Shown one piece after another: positions 37,266-49,800 of a DNA stretch of 64,000 nt. The position numbers and the translations under genes are program-made. This DNA is from Paroedura picta (taxonomy: Eukaryota > Chordata > Lepidosauria > Squamata > Gekkonidae). The notes under the pieces are model-generated. The model did not search any database. It was not told the origin of the DNA and was given only the letters and a program-made list of their open reading frames with translations. Location of the stretch: NCBI RefSeq assembly GCF_049243985.1, contig NC_135384.1:811001-875000 (forward strand). Reading direction: 5' to 3'. Each line of letters opens with the position of its first letter. Position 1 is the stretch's first letter.

Positions 37266-37547
37266 CTGCACACCTACAGAGCTGTGTCTGTAGACCTTTA
37301 ACATCCATACCACCCGGCTGTGCTTATGCCAATGGAGACAAATAGCTCTTACAGGGTTTTAAACCCAGCTAAAAATCCCGGCGTGCCTTTTTTCATTTGG
37401 CTTCCAAGGGGGTCAGGGAGACCCCCTTGAGCCTCACACCAGGAATAGATTAGAGTATTCAGAGGTCCCACATGAGGTGGAGTTTAAAGAGCTCCATGAT
37501 GGAACTTGTGAAGCGGCAAGGTGGCCTCTTGTTTTCTTGCCTTTCAG

Positions 37548-40500
37548 CTACAGCCCTCCGGACCCTGAATCCACACTAGCCCAGGACCACCAAGACTTCA
37601 AGTCCCTGGATGAGGCAGAGGAAGGAGGGAAACGCTTGGAGAAAGGTGTCCTGCCATTGAGGGGTTTTAACAAGTAGGGCTGGAGGGCCGTGTGGAACGG
37701 TTGCCCAGCACATGGAGGCCCAGCCGGAGACTGGAGAAAGCCAGCCTGGCCCTGGAATGGGATCCCGTGGGGGGGGGAGGTCCCTGGAAAGGAGAGCGAG
37801 GTTTAGGCTCCCCCTGTGGCTGGTCCCGGCTTGGAGACTCTGGGCACGCTTGGCAAGAGGGACCTCTTGAGGGCAACGTTGTCTCTTCTGGTGCCCCCAG
37901 CGTTGCCTCCCCCTCGGTCGGCATGCCAACGCATCTGTCCCACCGGCCGCCTCCTCCTCGTCGTGACAGGCCTCTGCGCGGTGCTCAGCCTCCTGGTCAT
38001 TCTGCTGAGCGTCAAGGGTGAGTGGCTGGAGGGGGCAAGGGAGCCGCGGTGCCAGGGGAGGGCACAGCCAGCACAGCCTGCGCGGAGCTCTGTGGGGCCA
38101 CGCTCATAGCCTGAGCCCTGCGTTGCCCCGTCTTGGGGGCTGCCAGCAGCCAGACCGGAGGAGCAGGGAAGGTGGCGCGGGTGTGCCAGGGGGGGATGAG
38201 CACGTACCGTGTGAGGGCCAGCCTGGGGGGCTCTGCAGTTCCGCTCCCAGCAGCCCCCCGCTGTGCTCTTTTGCCAGGGGCTGAGCTCAGTGCAGAGCAG
38301 CAGGGGACGTGGGAGTCCCTTGGCGGCTTCAACAAGACCCTGTCGACCAGCCTGGCCAGCCTCCAGCACAAGAGTGAGTGATGGGGGGGGGGCTGGGACT
38401 AGGGGCGGGGCACGACGCCACCCTCCCCCACCCAACATGGCTGGAGGCTTCTGTGGAGGCAAGAGGGTGGCCCACACAGAAGGGCTACGAAGAGATGGGT
38501 GGACTCTTGTGTGCCTCTTGCTCTCCTCCCGCCCTAGTGCTGTCCTTGGAGGGAAGGGCTCTACTTGGGGGGAGTCACTCCTGGAATCAGAGCAGGTTGC
38601 TCTGTTGTCCAGGGATCAGCTGCCACCCTGGTATCACTCCAGGCCCCCCCGGAGGCTTACATTCTGTCCTCTTTCTCTCCCCCACTCTAGGGAACAGCAC
38701 CAAGTCGAGGCTGGCCGCTCTGGAGCTGACCTTGAGCCGCGAGGCCAACGAGACAGAGCAAGGTGGTCACTTTGTGGTCACCCACACGGCAGGGGCTGGG
38801 CGGGGCTGGCATCCCATCCTGGACCCAGGTTGTTGCCAGCCGGATCCAAGGCGATGCCATAGAACCCTCCCTCCAAAGCTGCCCTTTCCTCCCGGGGAAC
38901 TGACCCCTGCAGTCTGGAGATGCAGGTTGGCCGCTTTAGGTGGGCCTCACGTTCCCCTCCTGTCTCTTTCCTCCCTCAGTCAAGAAGCAGCTGGAAAACT
39001 TGCTGGGGATCCTGCAGCAGGACTCGAACTCGCTGCGTTGCTACGTGGTGGAGCTAAAAAGCAATGGTACTGAACACGGAGAAGCTGAAGGAGGAGGGCG
39101 GTGGGAGTCGGGGAAAAGCTTGATTGGGCTCGCTGGTTCCGGCCACACGGAATCAGACTTTGAGACCAGCTTAGCATTGTCTGCTCAGACCGGCAGCTGC
39201 TCTCCAGGATCACGGAGATGCTGGAAACTGAACTTCCACAGGCCAAGCAAAAGTTCTGCCACTGAGCCAAGGCCCCTCCCCCGGAACTGGTCGGCCCTGT
39301 GCGAGGCAGGATGCTGGACTGGATGGACCACCAGTCTGATCTGATCCAGCAGGGCTCTTCTGAGGCTCCTAAGGAAGGTTACGGAGGTGGAAACTTCACA
39401 GACAATGGCTGTTTGGAGGGGGAGAACTTTCCAAGATGGAGTGCAAACAGTGGCTGGGTCCAGCCCCAGAAGTGGCCCGTGCGTGCAGGCACCGGTGCCA
39501 CAGGCATAATGCTCTGCCTTCTCCTCTCCTAACAGGCAGTAAGTCCGGCTGCTGTCCGAAGGGCTGGGTGGTCCACCACGAGAGCTGCTACTGGATGTCC
39601 CGTTCGCAGCGGCCATGGATGGAGGCGAAGCAGGACTGCCAGCACAAAGATTCCCACTTGGTGATCATCAATTCCCCTGACGAGCGGGTAGGTGGCAGCG
39701 CTCCGGTCCTGCAGGGGCCCCCTGGGGAAGGGCACGCCCCAGGACTCTGCTCCTGACGGGGTGAGGCTGGGCAGCGGGACTGGCAAACGCTTCAGAGTGT
39801 GCTTCCTCTTGCTAGGCTTTTGTGAACCAGCTCAGGAGGAGCTCCTACATGTGGATCGGCCTGACTGACTCCAGCGGCACCTGGAAGTGGGTGGATGGGT
39901 CGGGCTACACCATCCGCGCAGAGTGAGTGCGTTCCCTCTCGCTGTCTGCCCACTCCACTGCCCACAAGCCTTGTTTGTAGCTCTCTGGGGCAGACCTTGT
40001 AGATGCCCCCTCAGAAATATGCCAGGCCCTTGTCTGAATTCTTGGCTTTCCCTTAAAGAATTCTCTAGCCCTTTTTGTTGTGTGGATCAATGGGAAATGT
40101 AAAGCCTTTTCTGTTGTCTGGACTGGCCAGAGCAGAGGGGAGAAGCTTCAAGTCAGCTGGAGCCACTTAACCCCTTCCTGACCATGTTCGTCCTTGTTTG
40201 TTTCTGGCCTTGCTAAAGTCCACTGGAGTGACACACAAAATGTGCAGTTGCCTTCTCTGTTGGCAGAGGGACATTTGCTTCAGGAGCAGGGGGGGCCATG
40301 GGGAGGGGGGTGCTCAGAGCACAAACATGAGTCAGCCTCGTTTCCTCCAGCCTGGCTCTCCTGGTTTTCATTCTTCTCTGCAAGCCCCCAAAGAGAGTAT
40401 TCCTCTGGACATGCCTTTTGCTCACCAGGGAGCGGCGGGGGACCCCTCTGTTTCTTCAGGGACCTCGTGTTGTTCTGCCCAAAGGGGAGCCGTTTCCCAA

Positions 40501-40846
40501 AACAGTTGGGATTTGAGGGTAGGAATCACCTCCCTGGCAGCGGCTCCAACAGTCCCCTGGGCCGGTTCACGCGGAATATCAACTACTTGTGTATTCACAA
40601 AGTGTCATGGCGCCACAGCTGGAAAGGCGCTTTTATTTATTTATTTTCAAATGAAAGGCAGAAATGTAACTCTTTTCTTCTCCCTTTTGTTGTAGGGATT
40701 GGGGCGAAGGTCAGCCGGACCACTGGTACGGCCATGGCCTCGGGGGAGGGGAGGACTGCGTCCACACCTCCCCCGACGGCCTCTGGAACGACAACCACTG
40801 TTCCCGTTCGTTCGCCTGGATGTGTGAGCAAGAGCTGAAGGTTTAG
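37548..40846 (+). CDS. ASGR/CLEC10A-like galactose-type C-type lectin (first exon not found)
   Basis: Type II membrane lectin related to asialoglycoprotein receptor. Eight exons read in phase: 37548-37645, 37901-38017, 38278-38373, 38691-38762, 38980-39066, 39536-39687, 39816-39922 and 40696-40846, giving 293 aa. The first visible exon starts mid-codon, so an upstream exon with the ATG exists but is unidentified. The tail has [13 protein letters not shown], aligning with ASGR1 EYQDLQHLDNEE; His replaces the internalisation Tyr. One membrane helix follows ([20 protein letters not shown]). A heptad-rich stalk with N-x-T sites leads to the C-type lectin domain ([15 protein letters not shown] to the C-terminus). 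The domain has [12 protein letters not shown], the Gly-rich loop [10 protein letters not shown] and LWND. QPD plus this Gly-rich loop define Gal/GalNAc specificity. It is a tandem neighbour of a second lectin with the same exon plan. Confidence 0.93.
39133..39372 (-). repeat. SINE/CR1-like composite inside the lectin gene
   Basis: On the minus strand: AAGAGCCCTGCTGGATCAGA, then CCATCCAGTCCAGCATCC, CTCAGTGGCAGAACTTTTGC, GGAGAGCAGCTGCCGGTCTG and AGCAGACAATGCTAAGCTGG. The second half is the 'ctcagtggtagagca...ggtctgagtagacaatact' family also at 51126-51268 and 57290-57480. It lies in the intron before exon 39536. Confidence 0.65.
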
Positions 40847-41128
40847 AGGAAAGTCTGCAGTGGTCCCCCTCCCCCTGGGAGCCCCACGGTTAGAGTCTCA
40901 GTCCAGTCCAGAGCGGAGCCTTCCCTGTGGCTGCCCCCCCCCCCCCGCAGCTGACCTGATTGGACTTTTTAAACGAAGAATCAAATTGCAGCACAGGGCT
41001 TCTGTGTGGCTCCTGGCCTGTTAGATTTACTTCTTCTCCGGTTGCCCCTAGCTTGACCTTGCGTGTCCCTTTGTTATTTAATTTTATGGCTCACTGTTTT
41101 TATAGCTCTATTTTGAAATTATGCCGAT

Positions 41129-41134
41129 AATAAA
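41129..41134 (+). terminator. Polyadenylation signal of the ASGR-like gene
   Basis: AATAAA 283 bp after the stop; a further AATAAA-like AAAATAAAAT lies about ten bases on. Confidence 0.65.
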
Positions 41135-41267
41135 GGAAAATAAAATAACAGGCTGTTTGACTTGGCAATAAAGTAAAATGAACGAACAGAGTGAAAAGCA
41201 GTTCTTGGTTGCCTTTCTCCCTAAATGATGTTTGGATGTGGGGAGGGCTGGGGGGCGCAGACCTTGG

Positions 41268-41350
41268 GAATCATGACACAGCACGGGGGATGCACCACAA
41301 AATGGCTGCCACAGGAGGCGGAGCCAGCCACAAAACAGCTGCTGCAGGGA
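41268..41350 (+). repeat. Dispersed repeat with ATGGC (YY1-like) cores
   Basis: Contains CACAAAATGGCTGCCACAGG followed by AGGCGGAGCCAGCCACAAAA. Related copies are at 45525-45610 and 59300-59365 and, reversed, near 5395-5455. The family is not named; structure is known only from these copies. Confidence 0.6.
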
Positions 41351-42324
41351 AGATCCCTGTGATTTGGGGGAGGGAAGCGAGGACGGGAAGAGCAACCAGG
41401 AATCTCAAACACGAGTCCCGCACAGGTTTCTGCAAGGGCGCTAACCCAGTTCTGCGTGCAGATCCTGCCTCGATTTCTTCCTTATTGGGAGGCTGCTTCC
41501 TAATAAAAGGATCGCAAGAGAACCAGAGTTCAGGCTCTGGAAACTCTAGATGATCAATCAGCATTTCAGTCATGGGAAACGTGATGGAGCTTTCTTCTCC
41601 CAGCTCCTGATTGATCTCTTGCTCCAAACGTCTCACAGGTTTGGTTCTTTAATTATAAAAGCTTTATTGATCCCTGGCTAAGGCAGTAAAAAGAAAGGGA
41701 CGGAAGGGAAGGTGCAGGAACGGGTGGGATCCTGGTCCAGGAGGGCTGGCTTCCGAGCAGTTGGGGCCTGGGCCACCCATCACTTCCATGGGGCCGGGCT
41801 CTGCTCAGCTTTTAGGGTGAACCCGATGAAACATTGGGCGAGAATGCAGTTTCCTTCTCCGGGCAGCTGATTGCAGCAAAGGCAGGACCTGCTGGGTGGA
41901 CACCCCCCGGGAGGAGGGGAAGGAAGCCCGTCCTGTGCGTGGAGCTGGCACCCATCCTGGCTTCGGGAGCTGTTGACAGTTCAAAGGACACCGGAGTGGG
42001 GAGAGGGCAGGGGGTGAAGGCGAGGGAGGCCGCCCCAGAGAGACAGCGCACGAGGGCAAAGAGGAGCTGGGCCCTACCCAGCCCAGTCTGCATTGGCGCC
42101 CGTCCCCCCATTGAGGCCTGGGGAAAGGGGGTCTCAGGTGAGTGCGTGTGTGTGTGTGTGTTCTTGTGGAAGCACGTCGGCCGGCCCCACAGACGTCGCC
42201 GCCTGCCCCCTTCACAATGGTAAGTTGTTTGTCATTCTCAGTTCTGTGGGACGGTGCAAGAATTGGACGGCTCAACACCGGATCAACGGGGAATTTGGCT
42301 TCTGCGCTCGGGCACTGCTTGCTC
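41351..42324. other. Intergenic spacer between the two lectins
   Basis: No gene recognised. A minus-strand open frame over 41271-41636 has no domain and overlaps the dispersed repeat. Short GT tract at 42143-42161. Confidence 0.4.
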
Positions 42325-42500
42325 CAGTTTAGGGGTGCCAACCACCAGGTGGGGCCTGGAACCTCCCAGAAACGCAAGTGTATCTCCAGGCCAGAAAGTT
42401 CACCTTCCCTGGAGAAAGTGGCTCCTTTGGAGGGTAAGCCCCACCCGTTATGTCCCACCAAGGCCCCTTCCCGGCCCCAAATCCCAGGAGTCCGTGTGAG
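42325..42500 (+). repeat. Dispersed 'gttgccaacctccaggtgg' repeat
   Basis: Blocks GGGTGCCAACCACCAGGTGG, GGAACCTCCCAGAAACGC, TCTCCAGGCCAGAAAGTTCA and CCTGGAGAAAGTGGCTCCTT follow the order of a short repeat very common in lizard genomes. Copies also at 55605-55825, 56090-56160 and 61262-61420. Confidence 0.55.
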
Positions 42501-42681
42501 TGTGATTTGCAGTCCAGCCAGTCCCTGGGAAAACAGGACGGAGGGTTGGCTTTCCCCCCCGTGTGGTTCTTCATAACCCCCCTCAACGTTTTCTCTTTTC
42601 AGGACCTTCTCCCCTCCCGGCTTTGATGCCCAAGGATTGCTAGAGCATTAGCCCCCCTCCCCATACAGGCAGCCGAGCAAG

Positions 42682-45600
42682 ATGCAGGTGAAAAGAGGTG
42701 TGTGGGAGAAGCAGGAGAAACACGGCCCCCGGCCCCTCCTTTCCACTCCTTCCCCTCTCGCTCCCCCTCCTCTCCTCTCCTCTCCTCCTGGCCGGCCTTC
42801 CTGAGCAGGGGGGGGGGGCTGGGGCAGTAGGGGGCCTTGCTCACTGTCCCCTCTCCGCAGGCTCTGCGGGATTCCCTCCCCACCAGTCCTGGGGCCAGCG
42901 GGTCTGCCCGGGCAGCCGACTCCTCCTGGCCCTGCTGGGATTCCTCGCTCTGGCCGGACTCCTGACGGTCGTCTTCGGCATCACCGGTGAGTGGCCCACA
43001 GGCAGGCAGGCAGGCAGGCAGGGAGGGAAGGCAGGCAGGCAGGCAGGCAGGCCCTGCTGGGCTGGGGAGGGGGCTGCCCGGCTTGACTGGGGGGCCTTTG
43101 GGGTTGGGCAGGTGGGGTTAAAGTAGCCAGCCGGGACCCTCCCTCATTGCTGAACTCACTGGGGGACTCAGCCCGGCCTCTCCTGCCCAGACCAGCCTAC
43201 CCCACCGGGTTGTGGTTGTGAGGGTAAAAGGGAGGGCTGGAGAGGAACACCCATTACTGCTCTGGGCATAGAGGAGGGGTCACTGGGGGGATAGGGAGAT
43301 ACTTGTGAATTCCCTGTATTGTGGGGGTGGACTAGATGACACTAGGTGTAGCTGCAGGTGTAGCCAGCAGGGGGGGCCAGAAAGCAAGACCTGTTGCTGC
43401 AGATGGTAGGAGGGAGTCAATCCCAGGGACCAGACAGGCCCCTGCCTGTGGGGCCGCTCATAGGACTTGGCTGGAGAAGCAGCCCCCTACCTGCTGCCTA
43501 AGGATGCCAACCTCCAGGGGGTGGCTGGAGTGTCCTGCATAATGCAGTGGGTTGGACTAGATGACCCAGGAGGCCCCTTCCAACTCTTTGATTCGAGAGC
43601 AGTTCCCTTTGGAAGGTGGACTCTTGGATGCTGGAGCCCACAGAGGCCTCCCTCCCCCATGACTTCCCAACCCCAAACTCCCCTATGGCCATCCGTTTAT
43701 CTCACTTGGACCTGCCCCCCTCCCCCCCCCCAGGTCACAGGGCTGGCAGCGATCTGAAGAGGATGGAGGAGACCCTCCAGAAGGCCAACCGCTCCGTCTC
43801 CACAGAGATGGGGGCTCTGAAGCAGGAGGGTGAGTCGAGGGGCCGCCTTCCACTGTCTGTTCTGGGGTGGGGTGGGGTGGGGGTGGAATGGGGGGTGTAA
43901 TGCTGTTTCCCAACTCCCTTTCCACCCACCCTGTTCTCATCCACGCCTGAATTAACCCCTGCAAATGAGCAACAGGCTCGTCTCCAGGCTGGAAATTCCC
44001 CCTGGCGGAGCAGTGGTGCCCACGCCATGCCCCATGGAGAGCCACGTCTGCAATCGCCACTCACCTGAGGAGCCACGTGGCTGCAGCACACCCGTGTGTC
44101 GTAGTGGTCCAGAGCAGCAGCCTCTAACCCGAAGAACCAGGTTTGATTCCCCACTCCACGACATGCATGGAGCAGGATGACCTTGGGCTAGTCACAGTTC
44201 TCTTGGAGCTGTTCTCCTGGGGCTCTTTCAGCTCCACGTCCACCTCACAGGGTGTCTGTTGTTGGGAGAGGAAGGGAAAGGTGCTTGTCAGCCACTTTGA
44301 GACTCCTTCAGGGAGTGAAAAGAGGGATAAAAAACCACCCCAGAACTCGTCCTCCTTCCTCTTCAGCTGCTGACCCTCTCCCCTTGTTCTGAAATTAATT
44401 CCAGAGGCAGATGATTTGAAGAAAGTGGTCCAATTGGACCAAATGGTGAGACACCTGATTGCTGAGATGGCCCAAGGTGGGTCGGGGGGGGGCGGGGGGG
44501 GGAGAAGGGTGTGGGCCTGTGCTCAGTTGTGCATGTGAGGGGGGAAGGTGTGGAGGTTTGGGGGCCATTTGGGAGCTCCAGTGCCCTGGGGCTCCTTTGG
44601 CAACTGACTCCCCCCGTCCGTCTATCTTCTTCAGTGAAGTCCGACGTCCAGGGCAAGGTGGACAGCCTGCGGAAGACCCTCAAGGCCGTGAATTGTGACC
44701 TGCAGGACGTTAAGCAGAACCGCTCAGGTCTGGAGAGGCCCTGCCAAGGGAGGGCAAAGGCGGAGGGCGGGATGTGGGAGAACGCCCCACTTCCCCCCAG
44801 TGACTGCTGAGCTGCTGGGGCAGGGATGGCGGAGAGGGGCTGCCCTTTCTGACCCCGGCCTCCCCTCAGCCGGCAACACCCCCTGCTGCCTGGCCGGCTG
44901 GGACTACTTCAGCAGAAGCTGCTACTGGGTCTCCAAAGCGGAGAAGGACTGGGAGGAAGCCAAAGCCGACTGTGAGAACAAGGACGCCCACCTGGTGATC
45001 ATCACCTCCTACCTGGAGCAAGTGAGTGGAAGCCACAAGGGGTGGGGGGAGCCCCACCCCATCCTCCTCCTCCTCCTCCTCCTCCACGTCCCCGGGGTGT
45101 CTGTGGGCAGGGGGAAGACCGTGGATCCCACAGGCCACTCGCTTGCCTCCCTCCCATGCTAGCAATTTGTGGCCCAGCGCACGAAGCCTCGCTACACCTG
45201 GATCGGCCTCAGTTCCTCCAGCAGGACCTGGAAGTGGGTGGACGGGACGACTTACACCGTCCGTAGGATGTGAGTACGGGCAGCCTCTGCCGCTGGAGCC
45301 TCTGCGTTTGCCGGAGAGCATCCATCGGGGGTGGGGGGTGGGGGGTCTCATAGGCCAGCTGGCTGCAGGCTGGTCAGTGTTGCTGCTCTGGGGTCCGTGG
45401 GTCACATGCTCTGCCCGTCTCTCTCCCCTTCATGCCCTGAACTGCCTTCCAAGAAAGGGAACGGGGGAATTATCTGGGCCCCACAGAATTAGTTTCAGCC
45501 CCCTTTGGGATCCTGGCCCAGGACATGGCCACAGAATGGCCACCAAAGGGGGCGGGACCAGCTACAAAATGGCGGCAGAGTGTAGCCCCTCCCCTCGTAC

Positions 45601-45832
45601 AATGGTGGAAGCGCCAAGCAAAGCAGCCTTTTGGGCAGCAGGGGATGTTGCCAGCTGGAGCCCGGCTTGACCAAAGCTCCTTGCTTCCCCCCCCCCCAGA
45701 GACTGGAAGCCCAGGGAGCCCTACGACATCCCGGGAACAAGATGCGCCTACCTCCACCGGGACGGGCTGTGGAGCTCGGAGTTTTGTGTCCGCCGATACA
45801 GCTGGGTGTGCGAGATGAACCTCAAGGGCTGA
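42682..45832 (+). CDS. ASGR-family C-type lectin paralog lacking the calcium/sugar motif
   Basis: 264-aa type II membrane protein. Eight exons: 42682-42697, 42861-42986, 43734-43829, 44405-44476, 44635-44727, 44870-45021, 45163-45269 and 45700-45832 (stop TGA 45830). Exon sizes and phases match the upstream lectin (96, 72, 152 and 107 nt exons shared), so the two are tandem duplicates. The tail is short (MQVKRGSAGFPPHQSWGQRV). A helix GSRLLLALLGFLALAGLLTV is followed by a coiled stalk (DLKRMEETLQKANRSV, DDLKKVVQLDQMVRHL). The C-type lectin domain starts CCLAGWDYFSRSCYW and has KWVDGTTY. At the sugar site it reads REPYDIPG instead of EPN/QPD, and WSSEFC instead of WND. Calcium-dependent sugar binding is therefore unlikely; a protein ligand is possible. 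The ATG at 42682 has A at -3 and its five codons join in phase, but a single short coding exon is moderate evidence. Confidence 0.88.
43318..43345 (-). repeat. CR1-tail scrap
   Basis: GGGTGGACTAGATGACACTA, reverse of the 'atctagtccaac' tail. Confidence 0.35.
43500..43600 (-). repeat. CR1-like 3' tail
   Basis: The minus strand reads GAATCAAAGAGTTGGAAGGG, CCTCCTGGGTCATCTAGTCC, AACCCACTGCATTATGCAGG: the standard sauropsid CR1 3' end. It lies in an intron of the second lectin. Confidence 0.7.
44095..44350 (+). repeat. tRNA-derived SINE, second copy
   Basis: GTCGTAGTGGTCCAGAGCAG, GGTTTGATTCCCCACTCC (B box), GATGACCTTGGGCTAGTCAC, CCACCTCACAGGGTGTCTGT, GCCACTTTGAGACTCCTTCA and a tail AGTGAAAAGAGGGATAAAAA. 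Close in plan to 35455-35695 and likely younger. It lies in a lectin intron. Confidence 0.8.
45525..45610 (+). repeat. Dispersed repeat with ATGGC cores, second copy
   Basis: CCACAGAATGGCCACCAAAG, GGGCGGGACCAGCTACAAAA and TGGCGGCAGAGTG parallel the copy at 41268. Confidence 0.55.
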
Positions 45833-45921
45833 ACGCGGCCGATGCCTGCTAGGAGGGCGGCCAACGGGGTGGGGGGTGGGGGGCTGACCGGGATGGCCAA
45901 TGGCCCCAGGCATCCCAAGCC

Positions 45922-45927
45922 AATAAA
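45922..45927 (+). terminator. Polyadenylation signal of the second lectin
   Basis: AATAAA 90 bp after the stop. Confidence 0.75.
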
Positions 45928-45929
45928 CA

Positions 45930-46735
45930 TCTGAAGGCGCAGTTGGGGGTGCAGTCGTCTCTGCCTTCAGCACGGAGGCCTCCTCGTGGCTGGCCAGCCT
46001 CCCCCTTGAGGGAGGGGCTCCAAGCTCCACTCGGCCATGGGGACGCCCACGGGGACCTCCCGGGCAAGCCAGCCTCCCTGCCGCAGTCGGTTGCAAGGTT
46101 TTTCAACATCAGAACCGACCCAGAGAAAACCACCCAGCCTAGAACTCGGCTCCCGAGCAGGCAAACAACCCCGCCAAGACGCTCACAGCTCTCCTGCTGT
46201 TCTTCATTCCTCGTCATCGTATTCCAGTGGTAGGCTGCTTCTACCCACGGAGGTTCCACTTAGCTGCTGTGGTTAAAGCCCTCTGGTCTACCTGCGCTCT
46301 ACGAGCCAGCATGGGGTAGAAGTAAGAGGGTCAGATTGGGAGCTGAGAGAATCATGTTCAAATCTCCGCCCTGCCATGGACACTTGCTGCGATTCTGGGC
46401 CTGAGCTACACCACAGGGTTGTTGTTGGTGTGAGGATAGAATGGAGGCGAGGAGGAGGATGTGAGGCAACTTGGGGAGAAAGGGGAAGTAAATCCAGAAA
46501 CAAAATGAAGCTTCTTAACCTTAAAAAAATAATAACCCAAAGGCAACCCCAAAACCCAGGATTTTGAGCATGGTTTATATGTTGTGTGAAGAAATCCTTC
46601 CTTGGGGCTCTGCTAAAGTATCCCAGATCAATGCTGAAACTGAGAGGATGATGAGATCAGGACACCGAAAATAAGAGGAGGAGGAGGAGGAGGATGACCA
46701 ATGAGACACCGGACTCAAGCAGCGTCCATCCATGT
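45930..46735. other. Spacer between lectin cluster and SSAT cluster
   Basis: No gene seen. A GAG-rich run lies at 46674-46695. The segment 46290-46510 (GAGCCAGCATGGGGTAGAAG, AAATCTCCGCCCTGCCATGG, ACCACAGGGTTGTTGTTGGT) resembles a decayed tRNA-type SINE on the plus strand. Confidence 0.4.
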
Positions 46736-46741
46736 TTTAAT
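46736..46741 (-). terminator. Possible poly(A) signal of SSAT copy C (ATTAAA)
   Basis: Minus-strand ATTAAA only six bases after the stop codon of copy C. Confidence 0.35.
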
Positions 46742-46746
46742 TCTCT

Positions 46747-49085
<2,339 letters not shown>

Positions 49086-49494
49086 CGCGCCCGCCCGCCC
49101 GCCTGCTGCCCGGCAGGCCAGAGCGGGAGGCGGTCCTGCCCCGCCCCCGGACGAGCAGCCGGCCTCCCCGGCGCCCCCCCCCCCCCCGCGGAGGATCCGT
49201 GCCCAAGGCGGGCAGGCGGGCGGGCGGGCGGCGTGCAGGGACCGCCGTGGGCCCCGGGGACTCGCGCGTTGGCCCTTCCCGTCCCGCTGGCCCTGGCCTT
49301 CGTCTGCAGAGGCGTTCGGCTCACGGCCCGGAGATGCGCGGGGTCGAGGCCGGACCTCTCTGCGCTGAGCCCCGCTGGCCCCCGGAGGAGGAGGAGGACG
49401 ACGGAGAGACCTCGGCCCTTCCCGCCTCCCGCCTCTGCTGGCCGGACGGCCCCCTCCCCAAGGACTCCAGAACAACAGAGCGTCTTCCGATGCT
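49086..49494. promoter_or_regulatory. CpG-rich promoter of SSAT copy C, abutting the 3' end of copy D
   Basis: CpG-rich sequence upstream of the copy C ATG, with C/G runs and GGCGGGCGGGCG (GC-box-like) at 49209-49231. No TATA box seen. Copy D transcription ends near 49495. Confidence 0.45.
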
Positions 49495-49500
49495 TTTATT
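49495..49500 (-). terminator. Polyadenylation signal of SSAT copy D
   Basis: Minus-strand AATAAA about 300 bp after the stop of copy D. Confidence 0.65.
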
Positions 49501-49800
49501 TCGGAGCCTGTCCGGGATTACACGGCGCCTCCACCCCACCCCCCCGGAGCCCGCATGGCAGAGGTTTCCCGGCATGGACGCCCCTGTAGCCCCACTGCTG
49601 GGTGGGGTGCAGCCGAGGATCAGGGGCTCTTGGGTGGGGAGGGCGGGGAGCTGGCTGGGCTCCCCTGGGACAAAGTGAAAGGTGGAACGGGGGGGGGGGA
49701 GGGCAGTGCCGGGGTGGGAGGGGAGGGGGCCTGGGAGCCAGAGGCCCAGGGGTGGCAACCGCGTTCAGAGGGCGACCGGCCACCGCAGCCGGCCGAGGCG

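Noticed and set aside
37477-37547. Extending the ASGR-like first visible exon upstream to an in-frame start
   Set aside because: A clear CTTTCAG acceptor precedes 37548, the exon begins mid-codon, and no in-frame ATG precedes it.
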